The notes beneath the pieces were generated by a model that saw nothing but the letters and a program-made list of their open reading frames with translations, was not told where the DNA came from and ran no database searches. This document shows, piece by piece, positions 49,372-59,657 of a stretch of DNA of 64,000 nt. The DNA comes from Isoetes taiwanensis (Eukaryota; Streptophyta; Lycopodiopsida; Isoetales; Isoetaceae), in NCBI GenBank assembly GCA_021234155.1, contig JAJEKV010000034.1:1796001-1860000 (forward strand). Direction: 5' to 3'. How positions within the stretch are numbered: the stretch's first letter is position 1; the number at the start of each line of letters is the position of its first letter. Both the position numbers and the translations under genes were made by a program.

Positions 49372-49791
49372 CTATGATCGCCGGGCAAGCTCTTCCTGGA
49401 GGGCAGTGATAATTTTTTTCTGCTCCTCCAACATGATTGCCCCCCCAACCCACGTTCTCATATTCCGCAACCTTATCTTCCCGCTCATCGAGTTGGGCTC
49501 GGGCAGCCTCTCCCGCTTCGATTGCGGCCCTAAGCCTCTCTTGGAGGTTATATCTCGTGGCGCGCAATTCGCGGTCTAAGGCAGCCCGCTGATTGTCAGC
49601 ACTAAAAAATCACCTCCACAGTAGAAGGCGGCCTTTTCCTCTGCCGCAACCCGGCTTGGCGGCGTCTTCATCATTCTTTTTTTTTTTTAGAAGGCGGATC
49701 CGTTCCTCCGCTTATTGCGAATGTTCTACAATTTCCTTGACCAAAACTTGAGACAAGATCTCGGCGAGGGATGGAACTGGCTGGAGGCCAT
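49372..49791 (-). pseudogene. coiled-coil protein of element 2, paralogue 3
   Basis: Starts MASSQ at 49,791, 90 bases downstream of a TATA box. Frames must be switched to read SLAEILSQVLVKEIVEHS, then LQERLRAAIEAGEAARAQLD and finally MLEEQKKIITALQEELARRS before TAG 49,372. Coiled coil throughout. The start MASS and the layout match paralogues 1 and 2, but the DI-x-L block is not clear here. Confidence 0.45.
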
Positions 49792-49880
49792 TGAAAGTGA
49801 TGGGAGAAACGGGGATGGCTGAGGGCGGATGTGGTAGAAACGAGAAGATGGCGGATAGGAGAAGACAAAGGCCTCCGGCG

Positions 49881-49890
49881 TTTTATATAG
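49881..49890 (-). promoter_or_regulatory. TATA box of paralogue 3
   Basis: CTATATAAAACGCC on the minus strand, about 90 bases before ATG 49,791. Confidence 0.5.
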
Positions 49891-49899
49891 AAACTAGAA

Positions 49900-50400
49900 T
49901 ACGTTGGAATCTACGGTTCGCGATCTGGAGATAAAGTTGTGTAATAATCCTACGAGGCGAAATTATAGCATGCAATTAGGCAGCGGTAGCCTATGTTAGC
50001 ATCATGGGATCCGTCATATCCCTGGCCGTCTTGTATGCGAGGCCGTTACAAAAGAGCGATGTTATTGTGGCGGCGCATGCCGTCCTTGACATGGCGTTGT
50101 CATCCACAAATACGTATGTGAATAGGCGTTGTCATCCACATGCAAATTAGCATTTACACGCAAGTTATATCACATAATCTAGCTAGATATTTGTGTTACA
50201 TACACTTTTCCATTAATAAATTATGAATTTATACATACAACGAGGTATGCGTTGTGGAGATCATCACGACGAAATCCATTGATTGCTACCTAATTGCAAG
50301 AATGGCATTTTAAGCGTCGTGGGTGATCTTTAATAAAACAAAACAAGAGAAACGGATATAGAAGCAAGAAATAGAGCAAATTTTTCTTTGAAACAAAAAA
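49900..50400. other. spacer between paralogues, no gene seen
   Basis: AT-rich. The part at 50,230-50,410 recurs before paralogue 1 at 51,110-51,310 (ATTGATTGCTACCTAATTGC in both), so whole gene units were duplicated. Confidence 0.6.
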
Positions 50401-50409
50401 TATATATAC

Positions 50410-50772
50410 AATGGCTCACGGATCTTCATGATCCTGTAGGCTGGCAAAAAAAGCTGCGTTCTCATCCTCCGCGGCTTCGAAGCTTCTTCTCCATATCTTC
50501 TAAGCGCTGCGAAATATTGTGTGCGATTAAAAAGCGCCTCGACCCTCGGACTATTGGCCTCTCGGTACACAGTTAATGTTGCTGCGAGCTCAAGGTCTCC
50601 GCTCATGCGGCCAACCCCTAGTGAATTCTAACGTCCACCGCCTCCATCTTCTACGACGAGGCGGCTGTTTTAAGTCGTGAACCTCCTTGAATCTCTTCAT
50701 CACCACGGCAAGGGTGATGTCGCGGCGGTCCCTGGCGGCGGTAAACTTCTTGGAGGAGGATGAAGATGCCAT
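50410..50772 (-). pseudogene. coiled-coil protein of element 2, paralogue 2
   Basis: ATG 50,772: MASSSSSKKFTAARDRRDIT, then LAVVMKRFKEVHD, then a frame change into a stretch ending EEASKPRRMRTQLFLPAY. The start and the MKRFKE block match paralogue 1, and the tail (RMRT) matches too. TATA box ~110 bases upstream. Function unknown. Confidence 0.5.
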
Positions 50773-50879
50773 CGGAGGAGAAGGCGAAGGCGGAAAGGCG
50801 GAAGGGGAAAGATGAAGCGAAAAAAGCGGAAGAAGGAGGAAGAGGATCCCGGAGGTCGAAGGCAAGATAGAAAGTCTTC

Positions 50880-50888
50880 TATTTATAA
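50880..50888 (-). promoter_or_regulatory. TATA box of paralogue 2
   Basis: TTATAAATAGAAG on the minus strand; same string at 51,799-51,806 and, on the plus strand, at 44,650. Confidence 0.55.
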
Positions 50889-51346
50889 CGAGGGGATTTC
50901 GTAGTAGCTTGAGTCACACGCAGCGAAGGATCGTCGTGGGTCAGGAAAATCGGCCAGATTACTTCTCGCGTCGTGTGAGGAAAAAGGACCGTTACTTCTT
51001 CTAACGTCTTTTCTTCCAGAAAGCTTCGTGTGATAATTTTTATTGATAATTTCGGTGATACAATCTATACATAAGTAATTTTCTTGATACATAACTAAAG
51101 ATAGAACTTCTCATTGAAGCAAAATAGAGCGGCATGGAGATCACTGCGGCCTTGAAATCCATTGATTGCTACCTAATTGCAAGCAAGGCATTTCGCGTCG
51201 TGTGATATTTTAATAAAACAGAACATACATTGGAACAACAGGATAGATAGAAGCAAAAAATAGAGAAAACTTTTCTTTGAAGCAAAAAATAGATAGATAC
51301 AACGGCTAGGGATCTTCATGATCCTCTAGCTGATTTTCATCTGCGG

Positions 51347-51711
51347 TTGGCCCGTAAAGGCTCAGTTCTCATCCTCCCAAGCGGCTTTCGGAGCTTCTTC
51401 TCCATATCTTCTAAGGCCTGCGAAATCATGTGGCGGTTTCAAGCTACCTTCGCCCTGCGGCTCGTCGCCTCTTGGTACATGGCGAATGTTTCCCGCGAGC
51501 TCAACGTCTGCTTCGTCTGCGGCCCGGCTCCCTCGTGAAGGCTAATCTGTCGACCGCCTCATTGTTCTCGGCGACGAGACGGTTGTTTTCATCATGGATC
51601 TCCTTGAATCTCTTCATCACCACTGCAAGGGTGATGTCCACGGGCAGCTCTGGGGGCTGGGGAGTGCTATCTTGGCGTGGTAAACTTGCTAGAGGAAGAT
51701 GATGATGCCAT
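51347..51711 (-). pseudogene. coiled-coil protein of element 2, paralogue 1
   Basis: ATG 51,711 begins MASSSS...SKFTTPR; after a frame change it reads ELPVDITLAVVMKRFKEIHD, ENNRLVAENNEAVDRLAFTR. The tail, read in another frame, is EDMEKKLRKPLGRMRTEP. Coiled coil by its Leu/Glu/Asn pattern. At least two frame changes. The best preserved copy of the conserved block. Confidence 0.5.
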
Positions 51712-51798
51712 CGGGCGAGGAAGGTGGAAGGCGGAAGCGGAAGTAGAAGATGAGCGAAAGGCGAAGGCGTCGGAGGTCAGCGTGGACATCGGTCTTCT

Positions 51799-51806
51799 AT
51801 TTATAA
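51799..51806 (-). promoter_or_regulatory. TATA box of paralogue 1
   Basis: TTATAAATAGAAG on the minus strand, ~90 bases before ATG 51,711. Confidence 0.55.
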
Positions 51807-52233
51807 CATGAGTCACCTGGCCGGAATAAATAAATTAATTGCCTTTTCCAATAATATTTCATTTCTTGAGATAGATATCACCGCGGCAGCGAAAACCTAG
51901 ATATGACAGAAAATCGGTGATGTATTTATTGATGTGAATAAATACAAATAAAATAATTTTTTATAGGAATTTGGAAGGACAATCTGTACATAAATAATTT
52001 TACCGATACAAGTTGGAAAACATATAACTTCCAATTTCTCAAGCTTATCGTCAATTTCATGCTCTTTCAATCCCTGCCGACTTGATCCAACAAGGCAATG
52101 ACTTCCATGTTATCGACCCGACTTCCAACCTTGGGTGAGTCAAGCCCGGCAGACTAAAAATTTAACATATTGCTGTCGCCCATGAGACCGGCTTGGTCAA
52201 AATATTGTAACACAACATCCCGCCGAATTGCTA

Positions 52234-53592
52234 TCACCCTTTCGGTGTTTGATGCCAATTGGGAATGGTTCCCGAACATGCATAATGCACGGAGGTAATA
52301 GACAAACTCGCACCCTTTGGACTGAAAGTTCTGGCGAAGGCGATTATCTCCCCATTAACGAATCTTGAGATATATCTTAACAATGTAGAGTCCTTCAATC
52401 TTTCCCTGTCCCAGCGTGCATGTCGGCAAGAAAAATCATCTACTTCCCACAAATAAGAACCCTCAAGATTATCTTCTTCACATTTATCCTCATCTACCGG
52501 GCTTATCTTTGCCGCTTGATTGGTGAAGGGGCACCAAACACAGCAGAATCCTGTTGGCGGACTTTGCACGGAGGCAATTGGAATTCTTCTTCCGTTGGTA
52601 GATTAAGCCTCATCTTGAGCAAATCGAGACTCCAGCCTCTCATATGCTTCTTTAAGCTTTATAGCATTGCCGGTATAATTAGATACTTCAAACATCTCTT
52701 TGTCCAAATCCTCTTCAAAATCTAGGCCTAAGTTTACCCATTCGGCCAAGGTACTGATAAGCTCGTCTTCCCTAGCACACATTAAGTAACATAGACGGGT
52801 TCCTCAGTATATCACTTAGCAATAAGTATTCTTTGCCTTCCACTAAAATTGGCGTTATGTCAGACAACTTCTTTTCATCCTCATCCCCATCCTCATCACC
52901 TTCAGAATCATCTCCCTCCTCCTCGGTTCACCCAAGGCGGTCGTCGAAGCTAAAACTCCTACATTCTTGCTCTTCTTCTTGTAGATCTATCTCCATTTCT
53001 ACGTCATAGTCAGCATCATCACACATAACTGACCCCCCTTGGCTTAAAGATTTCATTGTTTCCAGTGTATCTTCGGTTTGGCCGAGCAGAATGCAATAAC
53101 TAGCAAATGCAAGCGGCAAAGAGAAATAAGATACCTTCTTAAGCACAAGGGCGCAGGCCGGGAGGAGCCCGTTCGCAAAGATTCTTGAAAAACATCTTCC
53201 CCTTTGCAAATGGGAAGCCGCCTCCTCTAGAGCTGGTTTTGGAATCCACGAGCGGGGACATCCGCAAAGGGCGTCTTGGCCAGACCAAGCGGTCCGGGTG
53301 AAAGCTAAAGCAACCTCGCGATAGCATCCAAGCTCGCTACTGTTTGCCATGATGTCCAACTCCTTGCAATAGAACCGGATAAATCGCAATCGGCCGCCAA
53401 CTTCCTCGTTGTCATGAGGGGCGGATGCATACCATTCCGGGAACTTCACATAACAATCCATGGCGAAGCAAGCAGCGAAAACAAGAAGATGTTTAGGAAG
53501 CGGTAAAAATTTGTCACTTTTTGAACTCAAGTAGCCGTTGTCGATTATGAAAGGGGACCACGGCCGTTGTGGGGAGATTTGTCCGCACATTT
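52234..53592 (-). pseudogene. acidic protein of element 2, unidentified, frameshifted
   Basis: ATG 53,592 (MCGQISPQRPWSPF) opens a 222-residue frame with a hydrophobic, Cys-containing core and an acidic end (DDADYDVEMEIDLQEEEQE) that stops at TGA 52,928. In other frames the sequence goes on convincingly: EGDEDGDEDEKKLSDITPIL, LAEWVNLGLDFEEDLDKEM, then SYLWEVDDFSCRHARWD and a stop at 52,234. It is probably one ~450-residue protein with one or more frame errors. No domain recognised. It lies head-to-tail with the H3-like gene. Confidence 0.4.
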
Positions 53593-53834
53593 TAGGGTTA
53601 GGGTTAGGGGTTGGATCACACGACGCGAAGACTACTATGTGCAACAAAAAGCACAATGCTTGCTTGTCACAAGGTGTGATCCTCACGTATAACATTAAAA
53701 AAAAAAATACAAAGTCTTGAAGCTAGGCTTCTAAGAAAGAAATGGACTAAGAGATTAAGCTTATAAAGCCATTGCATTAAGAAATATTATACATATGAAA
53801 AAACACAAAGGCACTTCCACGGCCTTTTTTTAAA

Positions 53835-54696
53835 GGGGTTTTCTTCTTGTTGTATTCAGCCATAAAATTTTGACCATAGTACTTTCGGGATCCCTTATCG
53901 TAAGGCGAGGCGCATGTCCTTGGGCATAACCATCACCGCTTGGCATGTATTCTTTGCAAAGTGCGAGTCCTCGAAACAGGCCGACACCAAGCTGCTTCGA
54001 AGCCATTTGAAGAGCATTTAAAGGCGGTTGCTTGAATTCTGTGCTTGGTATGATGTATCGCACCACACTCTTGCGGGAATCTCTCTCCGCGAGCACAGCA
54101 AATGGGAGGCGGAATGACCATCTCGGTGCTCTTCCGATGCTTCTTAATCTCGCATGGCTCTTTAATACCAGGGCCGTCTTCCGCTTCCGGCCTCTACCCT
54201 CACCCACCCGAGCATTTGGAGCTGTTTGCTCGGCCGACTCTTCCGGCCGCCTCCTCACCCCAGCATCTGCAGGCTGTTCCTCGGCCGACTCTTCCGGCCG
54301 TCTCCTCACATTCCTGGTGCGCCTTCCCTTTACGGCGTTGGGCCTCCTCCTCGATTTGAAGGTCACGGCACCTCCACGGGAGGAACGGGGAGGAGCGAGA
54401 AGAGAGCAAGAAGAGGCGGCTGCCCAATAATTAATCGGCATCATATTACGCTCGCCCGGTCTCTCACATTTTCATCCTCTGTCTCCGAACCGGAGTGCAC
54501 CTCCCTACTTACTCCGGAGCTGCTTCTCCCGCCGGTGTCTGTCATGCGGATTTCTTTTCCGGGTCTTCTGTTAGGCATGGTCGGAGGAGGAGAATCTCTA
54601 TCGAGACTTGAGTCGGATGAAGAAGAAGGCGGACTAATGTAATCACCGGCCTTACACCACTGGATGGATCCTTGCGGTTTGCTTAGTTCTTGCCAT
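53835..54696 (-). pseudogene. histone H3-like gene with long N-terminal extension, frameshifted
   Basis: ATG 54,696 reads MARTKQTAR, the invariant tip of histone H3 (Lys4 and Arg2 targets included). A Ser-rich, acidic and Arg-rich linker of roughly 170 codons follows, with a 10-residue repeat (RRPEESAE) at 54,235-54,305. Then, in alternating frames on the minus strand, come EIKKHRKSTEMVIP (about 54,151-54,110), LPFAVLA (~54,105), LNALQMAS (~54,020), GVGLF (~53,980) and FEDSHFAKNTCQAVMVMPKD (~53,970-53,911), then MRLAL. These line up with the H3 histone fold (alphaN-loop REI..KSTELLI, LPFQRLVREI, ALQEASEAYLVGLFED, MPKDIQLARRIRG). At least four frame changes in 300 bases mean it is dead or miscalled. 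In canonical H3 the fold starts ~45 residues in, so the linker is abnormal; CENH3 proteins lack the ARTKQTAR tip. Confidence 0.7.
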
Positions 54697-54989
54697 GGCT
54701 TCTCGGCCGATGGCGCTTTATACTACTGAACAACGACAAAAATAGACAACTGGCGGGAGATAAATAGTAAAAAACGAAGTTAAAGTAAAAATATGATGGT
54801 AACGTTTTTAAATAATTGTGCGGAACCCTAAAAAATATCGGACAAAATACGGAACCCTAAAAACATCGGACAAAAACACAAATAAAAACCGAGATTCAAA
54901 GCTAGCCGATAGACAATTTCTTGTTGATCGCGAACTCACTAAACTTTACATTTCCCTCTTGCCTCAGTAACCAACCCTAATGCCATCAA

Positions 54990-55556
54990 TAAAATAATGG
55001 AAGTCGTCGACAATTTCCTCTGTCTCCATTAGCACTCTTAGCTCGATAATGGCCATTAAACTTTCCATGGTGGCGTATAAATGACTTCCTCCCCTCTCCA
55101 TACTCGAATATCCACCGCATTGGAGTGTCTATTATGGTCCTCAAACGGCTCCCAAAAAGTTGTGCGACCTCTCTTTTTTTTCTTTCCTTCGTTCTAGTTG
55201 ACAATTAACGATAAATATTGTTTTGGAAGAAAGTATCTGAACTTAAAGGAGGACTTAACTTCACGCGGACCTCTGTTAGTTGACCCGGATGATTAGGTGG
55301 AATCGAACATCCCGTGGGAACCAAAAATAAGCCATCCACAAAATCGGCGGGGGAGAAAGCATTATATGTCTTGAGCTTTTGAACTTCCTGCATGCCATCC
55401 GGAATATGTTAGCAAATACCTCAAAGCGGTGTGAAGATTTTGAAACTCATCCTCACGCCTCCGTTTTCGAGACATTCCAGCTTGCACCTCGTCGACCATG
55501 CATTTCTTCATTGCAATTACATTGTTCTCATTAGTGCGTGGCTTTACAAAGTTCAC
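54990..55556 (-). pseudogene. unidentified protein of element 2, frameshifted
   Basis: ATG 55,556 (MNFVKPRTNENNVIAMKKC) runs through MSRKRRREDEFQNLHTALRY; then in another frame LKTYNAFSPADFVDGLFLVP, and near 55,060-54,990 IELRVLMETEEIVDDFHYFI. The parts follow one another on one strand and look like one gene with frame errors, possibly continuous with the BAH-like part upstream. No family assigned. Confidence 0.35.
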
Positions 55557-55896
55557 TTAAAGGGGGCAATTCAACCGGCCTCAAGCTCGGTTTCCTGACC
55601 TTTACGTTATAATCATGTCCGTGTAAAACCAGGATGCCTATACCCATTAAGGTCCGCGGCATCCATACCTTGGAAAAGGACAATTCCGATGTCTATGTGA
55701 TACCGACAAATACACTACTAATACTTTCGGCGGAATGACATCCACGACGTCGATAAACATAAACCTGCACAATAAATTTGTTTGTAAACACGTGTCAACG
55801 AAAAGAAACGAAAAGATAAGAAGATCACCACGGCGAAACTATCTCTCTGTGCGGTTATGTAGGCTGCGGACTAGCTTCCGGCGTCGTGTGATCCGT

Positions 55897-56155
55897 TTAA
55901 AGGTGGTTACCATTTGCGAGCAATTTTGGGAAGCTATTTTTGGTGGAGATTAGCTCTTTGGCCATATCAGAAGGGGTATATGCATGTCGTATTGTTATAC
56001 TTTCCACTTTCCGGCCGCTAGAATTCAACTTGAACTCTTTTATCCTACCTATCCAATGTGTCCGCACGTCTGATCGCCTTTGTCGCTTAACTCTATGCTC
56101 GCCCCTCGTTGATGGCGGCATACTCACCTGAACCTATTGAGACAAAACCTCCCAC
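55897..56155 (-). pseudogene. possible BAH-like domain fragment
   Basis: EVGGFVSIGS, then (after a possible GTGAGT donor at ~56,128) HWIGRIKEFKLNSSGRKVES and ITIRHAYTPSDM. The order VGDFV...(Y/W)IGRI.E......V..R.(Y/F).PSD is that of a bromo-adjacent homology domain, which binds nucleosomes or modified H3 tails. The match is by eye over about 60 residues, and the rest of the domain is not found, so this is tentative. Confidence 0.3.
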
Positions 56156-56553
56156 TTCTTGACCTTGGGAGTTACGTAAATGGGGCAAGAACACGTAAAT
56201 TACAGGAGACATGGATTGCGGATGAGGAGTGAAGGCGAGAGGATGCACGAGAGGCGCCCGAGTGGTGATCTGAAGTTTGGTTTACGCCAAAATTTGACAA
56301 AGGGAGTTGGTGACGCCGACAAGTGGGGGTGGTCAAAGTCACCATTATTTTGGCGCGGGCGACTCCCAAAAATACGGGCCATTAAAATGGTTGCGATAAA
56401 AGCGCGGGCATCCCCTATGAAAATCGCCATGTGGATGCCAAGTAAGCACCGCTCATCCTTCTACACCGCCAAGTAATCTCGACTTTAAATAAAAAGGCGC
56501 AAACCTGATTGGTCCTGGCGAATCTGACGTGGAAATCTTTAGCCCAAGATAAG

Positions 56554-56581
56554 GGCCATTTTCAGACCCCAAATCCGCCCT
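56554..56581 (-). repeat. element 2 right terminal inverted repeat
   Basis: Reverse complement of 41,735-41,762. Confidence 0.92.
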
Positions 56582-57740
56582 AATGAATACAAGATTTCCT
56601 TCCATTGCTGCCCATTTGTATCTTGGTTTCCCTGTAAAAAGAGTTTGAAACTTCTTTTTTATCTTGTCATCGGCATCCTCATTACCTGTTAGCGACATTG
56701 GAGGCAATGGTGTTTGCTTGGGAGCCTTGCTGTGTGGAGATAGACGAAGCTCCAGCTCAGGTTGCACAGGTGCTACACGAACGTCACTCCTGTTAATGCA
56801 CATATGACTAATATAATATTGATATTCTTTCACCCTTCGTTTGCTCTCCCAACCCATTTCTTCATAAGAACCCAAAGACAGATGGCCACCTCCCTGAATT
56901 TGCTTTTGACTGTACAAGCAATTGGGCAAATTCACAGAGCGCATGATAATAACCAAGTGATAAACTTTTGCAATAGTCATGGTAGCTATCCTTGTAAAAA
57001 GGTCTGTGTATTTCTTGCAATCCCATACCTTGTTCATCCCTCGGATGTCAATAAATATCAATGTGGCATTCTCTGACACTTGGGAGGAAGTAGGGATGCC
57101 ATTTTTTGTCACTGCTATGACAATATTTTTCTTTTCTTTTTTCATTCTAGCCTCTTCTGGCTTTAGAATATTTCTGATTGGCTCCAGAAAGGCTACAGGC
57201 AGGTTACCTAGTGTATGATCCTTGTTATAGTTTGACTTCACGTACTCTGTATCAGTATCTGATATATCAAGTATTCTCTGTTCCGTCAAATCAGGAAAAG
57301 CCTGAAGCAATTCCTCCCAGCTATCGAAATCCTTTTGCAGCAAATTTGTGGCATAAGATAAAATTTCGCGCCTCATAAAAGTTAGGGTTCTGATGTCAGT
57401 TGCCCGTTGTTTGCAATCAAATCTCCCGCTATACCCTGACTGAACCTTTAAATACGTCTTGCCTTCTATAATTTCATCAAGCAACTATGACACCTCTGCA
57501 TTCGACATACCTCGTAGCAACCGGAGCCAGGTCTTGTTAAAGAAGTCTTTGAAAGGCTTGTCTGGAAACTCACCATGGTCGTCACTGAGCTTACGGTTCA
57601 CCCACAGTCCTGTAACTTCCATTAACTTCTTGAAAACCTTATCATCCATGAAGATGAATTGTTTTTCATCTTTAAGATCCTGCACTTTCAAAGTGGTGGT
57701 TGCAATCTCATGGAAATCTTGCAGAAGCAAAGGTCATCAA

Positions 57741-57755
57741 GATCGCGGCCGCGAT
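57741..57755. repeat. GATCGCGGCCGCGAT palindrome in intron 3
   Basis: Lies inside the 64-base third intron, between donor and (mutated) acceptor. Confidence 0.85.
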
Positions 57756-59413
57756 GTTGGTGAGGAGTAAATGAAGAAATACCTTCCAAGCTGAACTCGT
57801 TGCAGTCCCGATCGGTCCTTGTGGAGGACATCCATAAGCCTTGTGCTGATGACGAAGTTGTTGCAGCTTTTCAATTAGAGGCTCTCTGTAGACGGTATTT
57901 GCAATTACTTCGTTGCATTGGATACTCAACTCTATATATTCCTTGTCTGTAAGATTTCCGTTGAGCACTCTCGATCTTCTTCTAGCATATACTTTAGCAA
58001 ATTCTAGTTGCTGCTCCAACTGGCCGACGACCGAACAAAGGAGTTGTGCCGCGCAAATACTGTGGTTGCCAGAAATAATATAAAATTTCTTGCCCTTTAA
58101 ATCCTCTGGATTGCTCCATGTCACCCTCCTCCTGAAAAAATGGAAACCAATCAAGTCATATGTAAACAACGAATGTCCAAAAGATAAAGAATCAGTTACC
58201 TGGTAATGGGGTCAAATGGCACGACGTCAGCAGGCGTGAGGACCTCCGTTGGGTATGTCTTGAAGCTTTTAACCAGTGTTTGAACATGGTCATTTGAGCG
58301 CATTCGGTGTGTCAGGTTAGCTGGTGCAGGTTCACAATCAAAAATAGAAATCTTGGTAAACCAGTTAACCCCTAAAGGGTAAAACCATTTAAACTGTTCA
58401 AGCTTTTGAGTGGTCTGCTCTGCCATCTTGCGTTCCTCTTCCGGATTGAACTTCAACTCGATTGGAATGGCAGGTGGGTGTGGCCATGTCCATAATTTTC
58501 TAGAAGAGGCTTCCGTAACAGATGGGGGTGTTTGAGAATTGCTAGGCTGCGGGCTATCGTCAGTGTTCAGATTTCGAAGGTTTATTCTGAAAGTAGTAAT
58601 TTTTTTTGGAATAGAGCCACCACCGGTGGAGCTAGCTGGGGCCTTTAAAGCAAGAGGAAGAGTAGGGTTAATAATACCGAAGCGGTTTATGTTGGATTCT
58701 GGTTCTTCAACAGCTTCTTTCGATGCTGAAGGCTCTCCCAAAGTAGCAATTGGCTTCACACTTCTTTTCTTGGCCACGGCTCTGAGCCAATTGGTGTCCA
58801 TCACCGAAGGCATCTTCTCCTCCCGAACTGCTTTCAAAGCACAACTCGGAGGCTTCTTGTCTGTGGACAAACCATTTCTGCATGCGAAGAACCCTACCAA
58901 GATGTCTCTATTTCCCTTTACACTTGACAAGGAAAGAGATTCGTAAGATGGCAACACCCAGCCATAACCCTTAGCTGACGTTGGGACGTTTTTCCCTGTG
59001 GCTGGCTTGTTCATTTTGCTGGCTGTCATCATAGATGGGTCATAGTTGCGCCATTTCAGAATGTATTCCATGAACTGCAATTGATGTGTGTCCTCGATGC
59101 TGCATATGATAACATCTTGCACGTTGTTCTTCGTGTCTTCCCACATAGCCACCACTATGCCAATTTGTTCAACGTCTTGGTCTTTCTTTCCAGTCCGCAG
59201 GAACAGGCACAGGTCCTTTCTGCGGTCACCTTTAATGTGTGGTATTGCTTGTGCAATCTCTATACACCATTTCCTTTCATTAGAAGGGGTTATAATACGG
59301 ATGGGTTCGACATCCGGTCCATGAAACAGAGCGAGTGCTGTAAACAAAAGCCTCTGGTGAGTGCCTGATAGGCTGCATAATGCTTCACAACAAAAAAATA
59401 TAAACTACTCATG

Positions 59414-59657
59414 AGGATCGCGGCCGCGATCCTAACAAACAACTATACTACTACTCAAAACCATCGCGGCCGTGATGTTGAGTACCGAATAAGGAGTGCA
59501 AGAGAAGAGATACCCTGCTGAGCAGGACCGCGGCCGCGATCCTGCGGAGCAACTATACTACTAGTCGACACCATCGCTGACCAGGATCGCGGCCGCGATC
59601 CTCATGACTAATGAAAACATAAAGAAATCTTATAAGCAAGATCGTGACCGCGATCCT
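59414..59657. repeat. cluster of five 20-bp palindromes in intron 1
   Basis: AGGATCGCGGCCGCGATCCT at 59,414-59,433 and 59,583-59,602 are perfect. Variants: 59,462-59,476 (ATCGCGGCCGTGAT), 59,524-59,543 (one change) and ~59,638-59,657 (two changes). Spacing is about 50-60 bases. Each perfect copy has GATC on both sides of a GCGGCCGC core. Confidence 0.92.

Larger units (their letters stand above)
41736..56580. mobile_element. element 2: 14.8-kb DNA transposon nested in element 1
   Basis: Bounded by 28-bp perfect inverted repeats and sitting inside the coding sequence of the ParB/methyltransferase-like gene, whose two halves resume on either side. Flanks read CATTA / TAATG, so the target duplication is TA or none can be told. 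It contains a decayed transposase (45.9-48.1 kb, plus), four coiled-coil paralogues (48.4-51.7 kb, minus), an acidic protein gene, a histone H3-like gene, unknown genes and a satellite-like array. The first ~570 bases recur at 44,955-45,540. Element 2 inserted after element 1, since it interrupts it. Confidence 0.8.

Noticed and set aside
53583-53611. Interstitial telomeric repeat (TTAGGG)n
   Set aside because: Only three units, and they lie near the start of the acidic-protein frame, where the same bases encode an Asn-Pro run. Too short to mean a telomere.
56172-56476. Overlapping open frames on both strands near element 2's right end
   Set aside because: No conserved pattern; they lie in the subterminal region and are likely chance frames.
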